This document shows positions 8,230 to 17,064 of a stretch of 64,000 nt of DNA, one piece after another (positions within the stretch are counted from its first letter, which is position 1; each line of letters begins with the position of its first letter). The notes beneath the pieces were generated by a model. It did no database searches and was not told the origin of the DNA. It saw nothing but the letters and a program-made list of their open reading frames with translations. The translations under genes and the position numbers were made by a program. The stretch spans positions 99,583-163,582 of the forward strand of contig NZ_JUUZ01000034.1 in the NCBI RefSeq assembly GCF_001074155.1, written 5' to 3'. Source of the DNA: Streptococcus pseudopneumoniae (GTDB lineage: Bacteria > Bacillota > Bacilli > Lactobacillales > Streptococcaceae).

Positions 8230-8673
8230 ATGCACACAAAAAATGAAGATGAACTCATTGCTCTTGGACAAGAGCTAGGCTCTCTGCTAGAGAAAAATGA
8301 TGTATTGATTTTGACTGGTGAATTAGGTGCTGGAAAAACCACATTAACAAAAGGTCTAGCTAAAGGACTAGGGATTCATCAAATGATTAAGAGTCCTACT
8401 TATACCATTGTTCGAGAATATGAAGGACGCCTACCCCTGTATCACTTGGATGTTTACCGCATCGAAGGAGATGCTGATTCAATTGACCTTGATGAATTTC
8501 TTTTTGGTTCAGGTGTGACGGTTATTGAGTGGGGACACCTATTAGGTGAGGCTCTTCCAGCCGACTATCTAGAATTAGAAATCCTTAAAGATGGTAAGGG
8601 GCGCGAAATTGTCTTTCATGCCCACGGTCAACGAGCAGCAGAACTCTTGCAGAGGTTGACAGATGGAGTATGA
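8230..8673 (+). CDS. tsaE: tRNA threonylcarbamoyladenosine biosynthesis ATPase TsaE
   Basis: 147 residues. P-loop GELGAGKTT (residues 30-38), KSPTYTIVREY switch region, LYHLDVYRIE, and VIEWGHLL, all TsaE signatures. The ATPase works with TsaB and TsaD in making t6A37 on ANN-decoding tRNAs. I start at ATG 8230 rather than the longer in-frame ATG at 8161, because the -10 box lies between the two and the family begins here. The mRNA is probably leaderless. Its end overlaps the GNAT gene by 11 bases: tsaE-GNAT-LCP form one unit. Confidence 0.92.
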   Translation: MHTKNEDELIALGQELGSLLEKNDVLILTGELGAGKTTLTKGLAKGLGIHQMIKSPTYTIVREYEGRLPLYHLDVYRIEGDADSIDLDEFLFGSGVTVIEWGHLLGEALPADYLELEILKDGKGREIVFHAHGQRAAELLQRLTDGV

Positions 8674-9184
8674 TTTATTAATTCGTGAAGCAGAAGTTGA
8701 GGATGCTACAGAACTTATTGCACTTTTAGATCAGATTGGTCTTGAATCTAGTTTTACCAGTCTGGATGAAAATGGAATTGCAATGAGTGAATCTGAGATG
8801 CAGCGTTTTATTAACAAACAGGCCCAGTCGGATAATCAGATTACTTTACTAGCTTATTTGAATGAAGAATTGGTAGGAGTGATCAATATAACGGCTGATC
8901 AACGTCCGCGAGTTCGGCATATTGGGGATATCTTTTTGGGCATCAAAAAAGCCTATTGGGGACATGGTCTCGGTAGTATCTTGATGGAAGAAGCTATTGA
9001 ATGGTCCCAGTCGAGTGGAAGTATTCGACGCTTACAACTGACAGTTCAAAAACGAAATCTGGCAGCTGTTCATCTATATAAAAAGCTTGGCTTCATCATC
9101 GAAGGCCAGCAGGAACGCGGCGCTTGTATAGAAGGAGGAGAGTTTCTTGATGTTTACCTGATGGGTCGACTGATAGACGAATAA
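8663..9184 (+). CDS. GNAT family N-acetyltransferase
   Basis: 173 residues. Acetyl-CoA binding segment KKAYWGHGLGSILMEEAIEW (Q/RxxGxG/A-type, here HGLG) around residues 94-113, followed by LQLTVQKRNLAAVHLYKKLGFIIEG, the GNAT motif B. Start overlaps tsaE by 11 bases with translation likely coupled. The partner substrate is unknown. The position after tsaE is conserved in pneumococcus-like genomes, so a housekeeping role (protein N-terminal or small-molecule acetylation) is possible but unproven. Confidence 0.85.
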   Translation: MEYDLLIREAEVEDATELIALLDQIGLESSFTSLDENGIAMSESEMQRFINKQAQSDNQITLLAYLNEELVGVINITADQRPRVRHIGDIFLGIKKAYWGHGLGSILMEEAIEWSQSSGSIRRLQLTVQKRNLAAVHLYKKLGFIIEGQQERGACIEGGEFLDVYLMGRLIDE

Positions 9185-9188
9185 ATGT

Positions 9189-10238
9189 ATGGCCAAAAAA
9201 ATAATCGGAATGTTTTTAGGCTTTGTTCTTGTGACAGTGCTTGGTGTGGGAGCTTATGCCTATACTATCTACCAACAAAGTACACAGACTTTAGCCAAAA
9301 CTTATAAACAAATCGGAGAAGAAACCAAGGTTATCGAGGCAACTGAACCTTTGACAATCCTATTGATGGGGGTAGATACGGGGAACGTTGAGCGTACAGA
9401 CCCATGGGCAGGAAATAGTGATTCAATGATCTTGGTAACAGTGAATCCTAAAACCAAGAAAGTCGTTATGATGAGTTTGGAACGTGATATTCTGACACAA
9501 ATCCAACAACCAGATGGTAGTGTTAGAGAAGCTAAACTCAACGCTGCCTATGCTGATGGTGGGGCAGAGCTTGCCATTTCGACCATTCAAAAAATGATGA
9601 ATATCCATATCGACCGCTATGTGATGGTCAATATGCACGGTCTTCAAAGAATGGTTGATGCTGTCGGAGGTATCACAGTAAACAACACTCTAGGTTTCCC
9701 AATCTCTATCCAAGACCAGGAACCATTTAACACGATTTCTATCGGTGTTGGGAAACAAACCCTAAATGGTGACGAGGCGTTAGTATATTCACGCATGCGC
9801 TATCAGGATCCAGAGGGAGACTACGGTCGTCAGAAACGTCAGCGCGAAGTTATCCAAAAGATTGTTGAAAAAATTCTTAGTTTGAATAGTGTCAGCCACT
9901 ACCAAGAAATTTTGAAGGCTCTTAGCGATAACATGCAGACAAATATCGAGATTACGACAACAACGATTCCTCAGTTGATGGGCTACCAAGATTCCTTTAA
10001 GAATATTGAGTCTCAGCAATTGCGTGGAGAGGATGCAATGATTGATGAGACATCTTACCAAATCGTGACATCTGAGCATATGTTAGAGATGCAAAATCTT
10101 TTACGTCGTTCATTGGGTAAACCAGAAGTTACCGAATTGGAGACAAATGTAGTCTTGTATGAAAATATTTATGGTCATTTGCCACAAACAGCTGGTTCCG
10201 TTGTAAATCAAGAGCAACAAATACAACAAGAACAATAA
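9189..10238 (+). CDS. lytR: LytR-CpsA-Psr (LCP) family cell-wall polymer ligase
   Basis: 349 residues. Short cytoplasmic tail, one N-terminal TM helix (residues 5-25), then the LCP catalytic domain: ILLMGVDTG, WAGNSDSMILVTVNPKTKKVVMMSLERDIL, LNAAYADGG, VNMHGLQRMVDAVGGI, and DEALVYSRMRYQDPEGDYGRQKRQREVI with conserved Arg residues. LCP proteins transfer teichoic acid or capsule chains from polyprenyl carriers to peptidoglycan outside the membrane. The C-terminal tail is Gln-rich. ATG lies 4 bp after the GNAT stop; SD is weak, pointing to coupled translation. Confidence 0.9.
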   Translation: MAKKIIGMFLGFVLVTVLGVGAYAYTIYQQSTQTLAKTYKQIGEETKVIEATEPLTILLMGVDTGNVERTDPWAGNSDSMILVTVNPKTKKVVMMSLERDILTQIQQPDGSVREAKLNAAYADGGAELAISTIQKMMNIHIDRYVMVNMHGLQRMVDAVGGITVNNTLGFPISIQDQEPFNTISIGVGKQTLNGDEALVYSRMRYQDPEGDYGRQKRQREVIQKIVEKILSLNSVSHYQEILKALSDNMQTNIEITTTTIPQLMGYQDSFKNIESQQLRGEDAMIDETSYQIVTSEHMLEMQNLLRRSLGKPEVTELETNVVLYENIYGHLPQTAGSVVNQEQQIQQEQ

Positions 10239-10251
10239 GAAATGAATACTC

Positions 10252-10281
10252 AAATCGTAGGAATTTTCCTGCGATTTTTTC
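10252..10281 (+). terminator. Terminator of tsaE-GNAT-LCP unit
   Basis: AAATCGTAGGA / TCCTGCGATTT stem with TTTTTT; it separates the LCP gene from the competence-type cinA promoter. Confidence 0.75.
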
Positions 10282-10288
10282 AAAGAAA

Positions 10289-10296
10289 TCCGAATA
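10289..10296 (+). promoter_or_regulatory. ComX (SigX) box / cin-box of cinA-recA
   Basis: TCCGAATA matches the streptococcal late-competence -10 consensus TnCGAATA, with a T-rich stretch (10275-10280) upstream in the -25 position, and lies 18 bp before the cinA ATG. cinA-recA is a classical ComX-dependent operon in S. pneumoniae. Confidence 0.75.
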
Positions 10297-10314
10297 GATA
10301 AGTAGGAGGAAAAA

Positions 10315-11571
10315 ATGAAAGCGGAAATAATAGCTGTTGGGACAGAAATTCTAACAGGTCAAATCGTCAATACCAATGCTCAGTTTTTGTCTGAAAAGTT
10401 GGCTGAAATCGGTGTTGATGTCTACTTCCAAACGGCTGTAGGAGATAATGAATCTCGTCTCTTATCCTTGTTGGAAATTGCTCAGAAACGGAGTGATTTA
10501 GTTATCCTAACGGGAGGACTAGGTCCAACAGAGGATGACTTGACCAAACAAACCTTGGCACAATTTCTAGGGCGTGATTTGACTTTTGATGCTCAAGCAC
10601 AGGCTAAATTAGATGATTTCTTTGCTCATCGCCCAGACTATGCTCGAACTCCAAATAATGAACGCCAAGCTCAAATCGTTGAGGGTTCAACTTCGCTACC
10701 CAATGAAACGGGACTAGCAGTCGGAGGCATGATTGAGGTGGCTGGCGTGACCTATGTTGTCCTACCAGGGCCACCAAGCGAACTAAAACCCATGGTTTTA
10801 AATGAACTGTTGCCGAGATTGACCACTGGAGCTAAGTTGTACTCACGCGTGCTGCGTTTCTTTGGCATTGGTGAGAGCCAGCTAGTAACGATTCTGTCAG
10901 ATTTGATTGAAGAGCAGACTGATCCAACCTTGGCCCCTTATGCAAAAACGGGAGAAGTGACTCTGCGTTTGTCTACCAAGGCTACTAGTCAAGAAGAAGC
11001 AAGAAAATCTTTGGATTGTCTTGAGGTTCAAATTCTTGCACGTCAGACTTTTGAAGGTGTTGCTTTAAAGGATATTTGCTATGGTTATGGTGAGGAAGCG
11101 AGTCTAGCTAGTGTAGTTGTTGAGGACTTGAAAAAACAAAAGAAAACTATCACAGCTGCGGAAAGTTTGACAGCAGGGCTTTTTCAAGCAACTTTGGCAG
11201 ACTTTTCGGGAGTGTCAGCTATCTTTAAAGGTGGTTTTGTCACTTATAGTCTGGAAGAAAAGGCTAAGATGTTAGATATTCCACAAGTAGAGTTGGAAAA
11301 ACATGGAGTTGTTTCAGCCTTTACGGCGGAAAAAATGGCAGATCAGGCACGGCTTAAAACTCAATCAGACTTTGGGGTTAGCTTGACAGGAGTGGCTGGT
11401 CCGGATAGTTTAGAAGGGCATCCAGCAGGCACAGTTTTTATCGGTTTGTCTCAAGCATCAGGCACAGAAGTTGTTCAGGTCAATATAGCTGGAAGAAGTC
11501 GAGCAGATGTTCGTAAAATTGCAGTCATGCATGCTTTTAACTTAGTTCGCAAAGCTTTATTAAGTGACTGA
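10315..11571 (+). CDS. cinA: Competence/damage-inducible protein CinA
   Basis: 418 residues, two domains. N-terminal MoaB/MogA-like domain ([44 protein letters not shown]); C-terminal CinA amidase-like domain ([54 protein letters not shown]). Pneumococcal CinA helps bring RecA to the membrane during transformation; the family also has NMN deamidase or ADP-ribose pyrophosphatase activity. SD 'aggagg' 7 bp before ATG. Driven by the ComX box and co-transcribed with recA. Confidence 0.95.
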   Translation: MKAEIIAVGTEILTGQIVNTNAQFLSEKLAEIGVDVYFQTAVGDNESRLLSLLEIAQKRSDLVILTGGLGPTEDDLTKQTLAQFLGRDLTFDAQAQAKLDDFFAHRPDYARTPNNERQAQIVEGSTSLPNETGLAVGGMIEVAGVTYVVLPGPPSELKPMVLNELLPRLTTGAKLYSRVLRFFGIGESQLVTILSDLIEEQTDPTLAPYAKTGEVTLRLSTKATSQEEARKSLDCLEVQILARQTFEGVALKDICYGYGEEASLASVVVEDLKKQKKTITAAESLTAGLFQATLADFSGVSAIFKGGFVTYSLEEKAKMLDIPQVELEKHGVVSAFTAEKMADQARLKTQSDFGVSLTGVAGPDSLEGHPAGTVFIGLSQASGTEVVQVNIAGRSRADVRKIAVMHAFNLVRKALLSD

Positions 11572-11575
11572 CTTT

Positions 11576-11584
11576 TGATATAAT
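11576..11584 (+). promoter_or_regulatory. Internal basal promoter of recA
   Basis: TGATATAAT (TATAAT 11579-11584) in the cinA-recA gap; it gives competence-independent recA expression in addition to read-through from cinA. Confidence 0.6.
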
Positions 11585-11625
11585 AGAAGAAGGTTCTTAG
11601 AATCATTAAAATATAGGAGAACAAA

Positions 11626-12774
11626 ATGGCGAAAAAACCAACAAAAAAATTAGATGAAATTGGGAAAAAATTTGGAGCTGATCGTGAAAAAGCTTTGAAT
11701 GATGCGCTTAAATTGATTGAAAAAGACTTCGGTAAGGGCTCAATCATGCGCTTGGGTGAGCGAGCAGAACAAAAAGTGCAAGTGATGAGTTCAGGCTCTT
11801 TGGCACTTGATATTGCACTCGGTTCAGGTGGTTATCCTAAGGGGCGTATCATCGAAATCTACGGTCCAGAATCATCAGGTAAGACAACAGTAGCCCTTCA
11901 CGCTGTAGCGCAAGCACAAAAAGAAGGTGGAATTGCAGCCTTTATCGATGCGGAACACGCTCTTGACCCGGCCTATGCAGCAGCTCTTGGGGTTAACATT
12001 GACGAATTGCTCTTGTCACAACCAGACTCAGGTGAGCAAGGTCTTGAAATTGCAGGGAAATTGATCGACTCAGGTGCGGTTGACCTTGTGGTTATTGACT
12101 CAGTTGCAGCTCTTGTACCTCGTGCGGAAATCGATGGAGATATCGGAGATAGCCACGTTGGTCTTCAAGCTCGTATGATGAGCCAAGCTATGCGTAAACT
12201 CGGTGCTTCTATCAACAAGACAAAGACAATTGCTATCTTCATCAACCAATTGCGTGAAAAAGTAGGGGTTATGTTTGGAAATCCAGAAACAACTCCTGGT
12301 GGACGCGCCCTTAAATTCTATGCTTCAGTCCGTTTGGATGTGCGTGGAAGTACACAAATCAAGGGAACTGGTGATCAAAAAGATACGAACGTTGGTAAAG
12401 AAACTAAGATTAAAGTTGTGAAAAACAAGGTGGCTCCACCGTTCAAAGAAGCTCTTGTTGAAATCATGTATGGTGAAGGGATTTCTAGAACTGGTGAACT
12501 CTTGAAGATTGCTAGTGATTTGGATATTATCCAAAAAGCAGGTGCTTGGTACTCATACAAGGGTGAAAAAATCGGACAAGGTTCTGAAAATGCGAAGAAA
12601 TACTTGGCAGATCATCCAGAAATCTTTGATGAAATTGACCACCAAGTTCGTGTTCAATATGGCTTGATCGAAGAGGAAGAAGGTTCTAAAGCAAGTGCAG
12701 CAGCTGATGCAGATTCTAACCAAGAAGTAACACTTGATTTGGGCGACGCTCTTGAAATCGAAATTGAAGAATAA
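11626..12774 (+). CDS. recA: Recombinase RecA
   Basis: 382 residues. Walker [10 protein letters not shown], Walker [14 protein letters not shown]1/L2 loop regions ([39 protein letters not shown]) and an acidic C-terminal tail ([16 protein letters not shown]) as usual. Strand exchange in repair and natural transformation. SD 'aggaga' before ATG. No SOS (LexA/HdiR) box was recognised upstream. Followed by a strong terminator and by a gene on the opposite strand, unlike pneumococcus where dinF and lytA follow directly. Confidence 0.98.
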   Translation: MAKKPTKKLDEIGKKFGADREKALNDALKLIEKDFGKGSIMRLGERAEQKVQVMSSGSLALDIALGSGGYPKGRIIEIYGPESSGKTTVALHAVAQAQKEGGIAAFIDAEHALDPAYAAALGVNIDELLLSQPDSGEQGLEIAGKLIDSGAVDLVVIDSVAALVPRAEIDGDIGDSHVGLQARMMSQAMRKLGASINKTKTIAIFINQLREKVGVMFGNPETTPGGRALKFYASVRLDVRGSTQIKGTGDQKDTNVGKETKIKVVKNKVAPPFKEALVEIMYGEGISRTGELLKIASDLDIIQKAGAWYSYKGEKIGQGSENAKKYLADHPEIFDEIDHQVRVQYGLIEEEEGSKASAAADADSNQEVTLDLGDALEIEIEE

Positions 12775-12777
12775 AAA

Positions 12778-12807
12778 GAAAAGTAGCAGTAAAACTGCTA
12801 CTTTTTG
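12778..12807 (+). terminator. recA terminator
   Basis: AAAAGTAGCAG / CTGCTACTTTTT stem, 5-base loop, T-run; the A-rich 5' arm could also serve the converging GNAT gene. Confidence 0.85.
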
Positions 12808-12818
12808 TTTCATGATGA

Positions 12819-13373
12819 CTAGTGGTCACTAAAGCGTCGGTATTCGATACGAAAGTCGAAGTAGTTCTCTTCTTGCAATTTTTGAAAGATGTTCCGATAG
12901 GCCTCTTCATCAAAGTGGTCGCCACGATAGAGAATTTCGAAACTCATTCCCTCGTATTCCAAGAAGGCGTTGGCAGTTTTAAAGCCATTTTGTAAGTAAA
13001 AGTCCATGCGGGATTTTCTTTGTGCGAGATTGTCACAGTCTTCGTCTAAGCGCTCCACTTCAAGAATCATCGTACGCTGGTAAAAATCAATGAGTTTTTC
13101 AATGATTTCTCTCCCGTATCCATGGCTACGGAGATGGGGCATAATGGCAAAGAAGCTAATGTAGAAAGCTTTTTGATTAGAAATGGCAAAAGCAAAGCCG
13201 ACAAACTCTTCTTCATTATAAAAGGCGAAAAAGTGGGCGTCATCTCTATCCTGGTAGCTTAAGAATTCCTCCAAAGAGACGCGTTCTTCTTCAGGGAAGG
13301 CCTCCTTGTTTAATTGTTCCACTTTCTCAAGGTCTGGGAATACATCTGTAATTAACTGACTTGTTAAGCTCAT
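12819..13373 (-). CDS. GNAT family N-acetyltransferase
   Basis: 184 residues. VGFAFAISNQKAFYISFFAIMPHLRSHGYGREIIEKLIDFYQ carries the beta4-beta5 and R/QxxGxG/A-type acetyl-CoA loop (RSHGYG), followed by RMDFYLQNGFKTANAFLEYEGM. Substrate unknown. Lies reversed between recA and dinF, breaking up the cinA-recA-dinF order known from S. pneumoniae. SD 'aaggaggg' before ATG on the minus strand. Confidence 0.85.
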   Translation of the reverse strand: MSLTSQLITDVFPDLEKVEQLNKEAFPEEERVSLEEFLSYQDRDDAHFFAFYNEEEFVGFAFAISNQKAFYISFFAIMPHLRSHGYGREIIEKLIDFYQRTMILEVERLDEDCDNLAQRKSRMDFYLQNGFKTANAFLEYEGMSFEILYRGDHFDEEAYRNIFQKLQEENYFDFRIEYRRFSDH

Positions 13374-13446
13374 ACATACCCTCCTTTTCTGTCAAGATTA
13401 TACCAGATTGTTTACATATAGGCAACGCTTTCTTAAGGAAACTCCC

Positions 13447-13475
13447 TTGTTCCTCAACTTGAAAGCTGATATAAT
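13447..13475 (+). promoter_or_regulatory. dinF promoter giving a leaderless mRNA
   Basis: TTGTTC (13447-13452), 17 bp, TGATATAAT (-10 13470-13475); ATG follows after exactly six bases and no SD is visible. Confidence 0.7.
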
Positions 13476-13481
13476 AGCCTT

Positions 13482-14852
13482 ATGAATAAGAAATCAACGG
13501 TGGACTTGATTCATGGTCCCATTCTTCCTTCACTGATTAGTTTTGCATTACCGATTTTACTGTCCAATATCTTTCAGCAACTATACAATACAGCTGATAT
13601 TTTGATTGTTGGGCGTTTTTTAGGACAAAATTCCTTGGCGGCAGTCGGAGCTACGACAGCTATTTTTGATTTGATTATTGGATTTGCCCTCGGAGTCGGA
13701 AATGGGATGGGAGTTGTTATTGCTCGGCTTTATGGTGCTCGTAATTTCACAAAGATTAAAGAGGCTGTCGCAGCGACTTGGATTTTAGGTGCAATCCTGA
13801 GTGCTCTTGTCATGCTGATGGGTTTCTTCGGTCTTTATCCGCTCTTACAATATCTCGAAACACCTGCAGAAATCCTCCCCCAATCCTATGAATACATCTC
13901 AATGATTGTCAGCTGTGTGGGAGTTAGCTTTGCTTATAATCTCTTTGCAGGATTACTACGCTCGATTGGTGATAGCCTTGCGGCGCTTGCCTTTCTTATC
14001 TTTTCAGCCATTGTTAACGTCATTTTAGATTTGTATTTTATTACACAACTGCAGTTGGGGGTTCAGTCTGCAGGTCTTGCAACTATCATCTCGCAAGGTT
14101 TGTCCGCTATTCTCTGTTATTTCTATATCCGCAAGAGTGTTCCAGAGCTTCTTCCAGAACTTAAACATTTCAGATGGAATAAGGATCTCTATGTCGATCT
14201 CTTGGAGCAGGGGCTAGCCATGGGGCTGATGGGTTCAATCGTCTCTGTCGGAAGTGTCATCTTGCAATCCTCTGTTAATGGCTTTGGAGCAGTTATTATC
14301 AGTGCCCAAACGGCAGCACGTAGAATTATGGCTTTTGCTCTATTGCCAATGACGGCAATTTCGGCTTCTATGACGACTTTTATCTCTCAAAACTTTGGGG
14401 CAAAACGTCCAGATCGTATCGTCCAAGGTCTTCGTGTAGGGAGCTATTTGAGTATGGCTTGGGCAACCTTTGCTTGTGTGTTCCTATTTTTTGCAAGTCC
14501 TAGCCTAGTTTCTTTCTTAGCGAGTTCAACAGATGGTTACTTGATTGAAAATGGAACCTTGTACCTACGTATTAGTTCTGTTTTCTATCCGTTTTTGAGT
14601 CTTTTATTGATTTATAGAAATAGTTTGCAGGGACTCGGTCAAAAACTCTTACCCCTCATATCTAGTTTTATCGAGTTTATCGGGAAAATTGTTTTTGTCG
14701 CTTGGATTATTCCTTGGGCAGGTTATACAGGTGTGATTCTATGTGAACCACTACTTTGGCTTGTTATGACTGCACAGCTTTATATCTCACTCTCTCAGCA
14801 CCCTTGGATAAAAGAAGGCAAGAAAATCTTGGCTGTCGGCGGACAATCCTAG
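13482..14852 (+). CDS. dinF: MATE family efflux transporter DinF
   Basis: 456 residues with 12 hydrophobic segments in two MATE repeats (LISFALPILLSNIFQQLYNTADILIVGRFLG near the N-terminus; MGLMGSIVSVGSVILQSSVNGFGAVIISAQTAARRI opening the second half). Exports organic cations or bile-salt/oxidative compounds by Na+ or H+ antiport. In S. pneumoniae dinF is the third gene of the competence-induced recA operon. Here a terminator and a reversed gene cut it off and it has its own promoter. lytA does not follow. Confidence 0.88.
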   Translation: MNKKSTVDLIHGPILPSLISFALPILLSNIFQQLYNTADILIVGRFLGQNSLAAVGATTAIFDLIIGFALGVGNGMGVVIARLYGARNFTKIKEAVAATWILGAILSALVMLMGFFGLYPLLQYLETPAEILPQSYEYISMIVSCVGVSFAYNLFAGLLRSIGDSLAALAFLIFSAIVNVILDLYFITQLQLGVQSAGLATIISQGLSAILCYFYIRKSVPELLPELKHFRWNKDLYVDLLEQGLAMGLMGSIVSVGSVILQSSVNGFGAVIISAQTAARRIMAFALLPMTAISASMTTFISQNFGAKRPDRIVQGLRVGSYLSMAWATFACVFLFFASPSLVSFLASSTDGYLIENGTLYLRISSVFYPFLSLLLIYRNSLQGLGQKLLPLISSFIEFIGKIVFVAWIIPWAGYTGVILCEPLLWLVMTAQLYISLSQHPWIKEGKKILAVGGQS

Positions 14853-14905
14853 CTTCATTTATAAAAGAAAAATCCATTTCCTCTAGTGAAAATCGACTAG
14901 ACTTG

Positions 14906-14914
14906 TGTTATAAT
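14906..14914 (+). promoter_or_regulatory. yebC promoter (extended -10)
   Basis: TGTTATAAT with TATAAT at 14909-14914, 35 bp before the start codon. Confidence 0.6.
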
Positions 14915-14949
14915 AAGAAAGATTAAAATGTGAAAAAAGGAGATTCCTA

Positions 14950-15666
14950 ATGGGACGTAAATGGGCCAATATCGTAGCCAAGAAAACGGCTAAAGATGGA
15001 GCTAACTCTAAAGTATATGCAAAATTTGGTGTAGAAATCTATGTAGCAGCTAAAAAAGGGGAACCAGATCCAGAACTCAACACTGCTTTGAAATTCGTTA
15101 TCGACCGTGCTAAACAAGCGCAAGTGCCAAAACACGTTATTGATAAGGCTATCGATAAAGCAAAAGGAAACACAGACGAAACATTTACAGAAGGTCGTTA
15201 CGAAGGTTTCGGACCAAATGGTTCAATGCTCATCGTGGATACCCTGACTTCAAACGTTAACCGTACAGCTGCCAATGTCCGTGCTGCCTTTGGTAAAAAC
15301 GGTGGTAACATGGGAGCTTCAGGTTCAGTATCTTACCTCTTTGACAACAAGGGTGTCATCGTATTTGCTGGTGACGACGCTGATGCTATCTTTGAGCTCT
15401 TGCTTGAAGCAGATGTCGATGTAGACGATGTAGAAGCAGAAGAAGGAACAATCACTGTTTACACAGCTCCAACTGACCTTCACAAAGCTATTGTGGCTTT
15501 GCGTGAATCTGGTATCGAAGAATTCCAAGTAACTGAATTGGAAATGATTCCTCAATCAGAAGTTGAGTTGTCAGGTGAAGATTTAGAAACATTCGAAAAA
15601 CTATACAGCGTACTTGAAGACGACGAAGACGTACAAAAAATCTACACAAACGTAGATGGATTCTAA
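14950..15666 (+). CDS. YebC/PmpR family transcriptional/translational regulator
   Basis: 238 residues. Opens with [27 protein letters not shown] (family form 'WxNIxxKKxxxDxxxxKxxxKxxREI'), then [16 protein letters not shown] and the conserved '[39 protein letters not shown]'. YebC-type proteins bind DNA as regulators or, in the YebC2/TACO1 branch, act at the ribosome on proline stretches. Strong SD (AAAAGGAG). Single-gene unit with its own promoter and terminator. Confidence 0.93.
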   Translation: MGRKWANIVAKKTAKDGANSKVYAKFGVEIYVAAKKGEPDPELNTALKFVIDRAKQAQVPKHVIDKAIDKAKGNTDETFTEGRYEGFGPNGSMLIVDTLTSNVNRTAANVRAAFGKNGGNMGASGSVSYLFDNKGVIVFAGDDADAIFELLLEADVDVDDVEAEEGTITVYTAPTDLHKAIVALRESGIEEFQVTELEMIPQSEVELSGEDLETFEKLYSVLEDDEDVQKIYTNVDGF

Positions 15667-15669
15667 TAG

Positions 15670-15704
15670 AAAAGCGAACAGGCTTAATAGCTATTCGCTT
15701 TTTT
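15670..15704 (+). terminator. yebC terminator
   Basis: AAAAGCGAA / TTCGCTTTTTT stem with internal partial pairing. Confidence 0.75.
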
Positions 15705-15710
15705 GTTATG

Positions 15711-16409
15711 TTAAACTTTCACTCCATCATCAGTTTGCTCTTTTCTATCTAAGCCTAGGGCAAATTTACGGACGAGAAGAAACTGGCCGTTTTCCTGCTT
15801 TGCGAAAGTGAGTACGACTGTCTTGGTGTTTGAACCGAGGGATAGATAGGTGATTCGCTTGATGTCGTAGTCACCTGAGGTTGACTCAATTTCAGAATCT
15901 GGTAATCCATGCTTGCTGATGATATCTTTGTAGTTGGAGCCGCCTTTTCCTCTGTTTGCAGTGTCTCCCTCTATCAAAGCATCGAACTGCTCCTGGGTCC
16001 AAGAGAAGGTATCGGTATCTTCGATATCCTCTTCATCATGATCCTCGTCTGGTCTATAATCTGGTAAGTTTCCAAATTCCTCATCTTCTGTTAAAGAGGT
16101 CAGACTTCTATATGGGTGTCGAAAGTTTTTAGCCAAGTCAGTAAAGACACCAGAAGGTAATACTTGCGTCATTAAGACAAGAAAAATGGATAGAATACCT
16201 AGGCTTGTTCCGATAATAGCCAATATTTTACGATTTTTGAGATTAAGGCCGATACCAAAAACTCCTAGGGAGATAGCAATAATGGCAAAGAAAAACGCTA
16301 GAATGCTAATGATTGGTAGCCAGGAACCAAGAAGGGCCAGGGTTCCAAAGATGATGGCAAAGATTCCTAAAATTTTCTCTTCTTTATGTTTCATTTGTGA
16401 GTTTCTCAT
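15711..16409 (-). CDS. Membrane protein with C-terminal BLIP/SmpA-like domain, function unknown
   Basis: 232 residues. Residues ~14-60 form two TM helices with a short turn (DUF4190-like arrangement) and a third at ~66-85. After an acidic linker (TEDEEFGNLP...DEEDIEDTD) comes a small domain FSWTQEQFDALIEGDTANRGKGGSNYKDIISKHGLPD, which resembles the start of beta-lactamase-inhibitor-like (SmpA/OmlA fold) extracellular domains. Start may be the inner Met at 16394 (MKHKEEK); neither has a clear SD. Convergent with yebC and divergent from the MarR operon. Confidence 0.7.
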   Translation of the reverse strand: MRNSQMKHKEEKILGIFAIIFGTLALLGSWLPIISILAFFFAIIAISLGVFGIGLNLKNRKILAIIGTSLGILSIFLVLMTQVLPSGVFTDLAKNFRHPYRSLTSLTEDEEFGNLPDYRPDEDHDEEDIEDTDTFSWTQEQFDALIEGDTANRGKGGSNYKDIISKHGLPDSEIESTSGDYDIKRITYLSLGSNTKTVVLTFAKQENGQFLLVRKFALGLDRKEQTDDGVKV

Positions 16410-16491
16410 TTCTAATCAGGGTGTATTCTTATAGGTGTGAGATAGTGTTTATTATAGATAAAATAAGAGCTGATGTCAATTTCTGCTTAGA

Positions 16492-16581
16492 TAGTTCTCA
16501 TGAAAACTTTTTTCTTGACATCTTTTCTGAAAATGATAAAATAGTTCTCATGGAAACTTAAATGTTCTTATGAGAACTATT
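16492..16581 (+). promoter_or_regulatory. Three phased MarR-type operators and promoter
   Basis: Promoter TTGACA (16515-16520), 16 bp, TAAAAT (16537-16542) with TGA extension. Three partial palindromes built on TTCTCATGAGAA occur: O1 centred at 16500/16501, O2 at 16550/16551 overlapping the -10 end, and O3 at 16570/16571 in the leader. Centre-to-centre spacings are 50 and 20 bp, whole helical turns, so bound dimers would sit on one DNA face. Most simply an autorepressor array for the MarR gene just downstream. Confidence 0.75.
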
Positions 16582-16602
16582 TTTACTTAGAAGGGAGAAA
16601 GC

Positions 16603-17064
16603 ATGGATAAACCGATGTTGATCTTTAAACGTTTTGGTCACCAGTTACATCTGATGGTACAAAAGGAAGCCAAGCGTTGTGGTATTGAATTTATGGGAGG
16701 ACCGCAAGGGCAGGTCATTCGTTTTTTAGAACGTCGTGAGCATGAACAAGAATTAACACTCATCAAAGATATTGAACAAGAACTCAATATTACCAAGTCA
16801 GTTGCTAGTAATTTGGTCAAGCGTATGGTACAAAATGGTTTGGTAGAGTTGGAGGCGAGCCCAAGTGATAAACGGGCGAAATTTGTTCATTTGACCGAAA
16901 AATCACGCTCTCAAATGAAGCAAGTTAAGTCTTTCTTTGATCGAATTGACCGCAGCTTACTTGATGGTATTTCCGAAGAGAATCTCGCTATTTTTGAAGA
17001 AGTCATGGGCCGCCTACAAGCAAATGTAGAAAAAATAGGAGGTAAGAATGAAGAAACTCGCTAA
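16603..17064 (+). CDS. MarR family transcriptional regulator (RcrR-like)
   Basis: 153 residues with a winged-helix domain: LTLIKDIEQELNITKSVASNLVKRMVQNGLVELEASPSDKRAKFVHLT (recognition helix ~residues 62-78 and beta-wing with DKR). First gene of a three-gene unit with two ABC half-transporters overlapping in sequence, the layout of rcrRPQ in S. mutans, where RcrR represses the operon and links it to competence and stress tolerance. Overlaps the next gene by 17 bases. Three operator-like palindromes lie upstream. Orthology is by arrangement and not confirmed. Confidence 0.85.
   Translation: MDKPMLIFKRFGHQLHLMVQKEAKRCGIEFMGGPQGQVIRFLERREHEQELTLIKDIEQELNITKSVASNLVKRMVQNGLVELEASPSDKRAKFVHLTEKSRSQMKQVKSFFDRIDRSLLDGISEENLAIFEEVMGRLQANVEKIGGKNEETR

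Noticed and set aside
9176..9183. GACGAATA at the end of the GNAT gene, resembling a ComX box before the LCP gene
   Set aside because: The conserved first T of TnCGAATA is missing, there is no T-rich -25 region, and the sequence lies in coding DNA.
13424..13441. TTTCTTAAGGAAAC before dinF as a CiaR box
   Set aside because: Only one half (CTTAAG) fits; the second half after five bases reads TCCCTT instead of TTTAAG.
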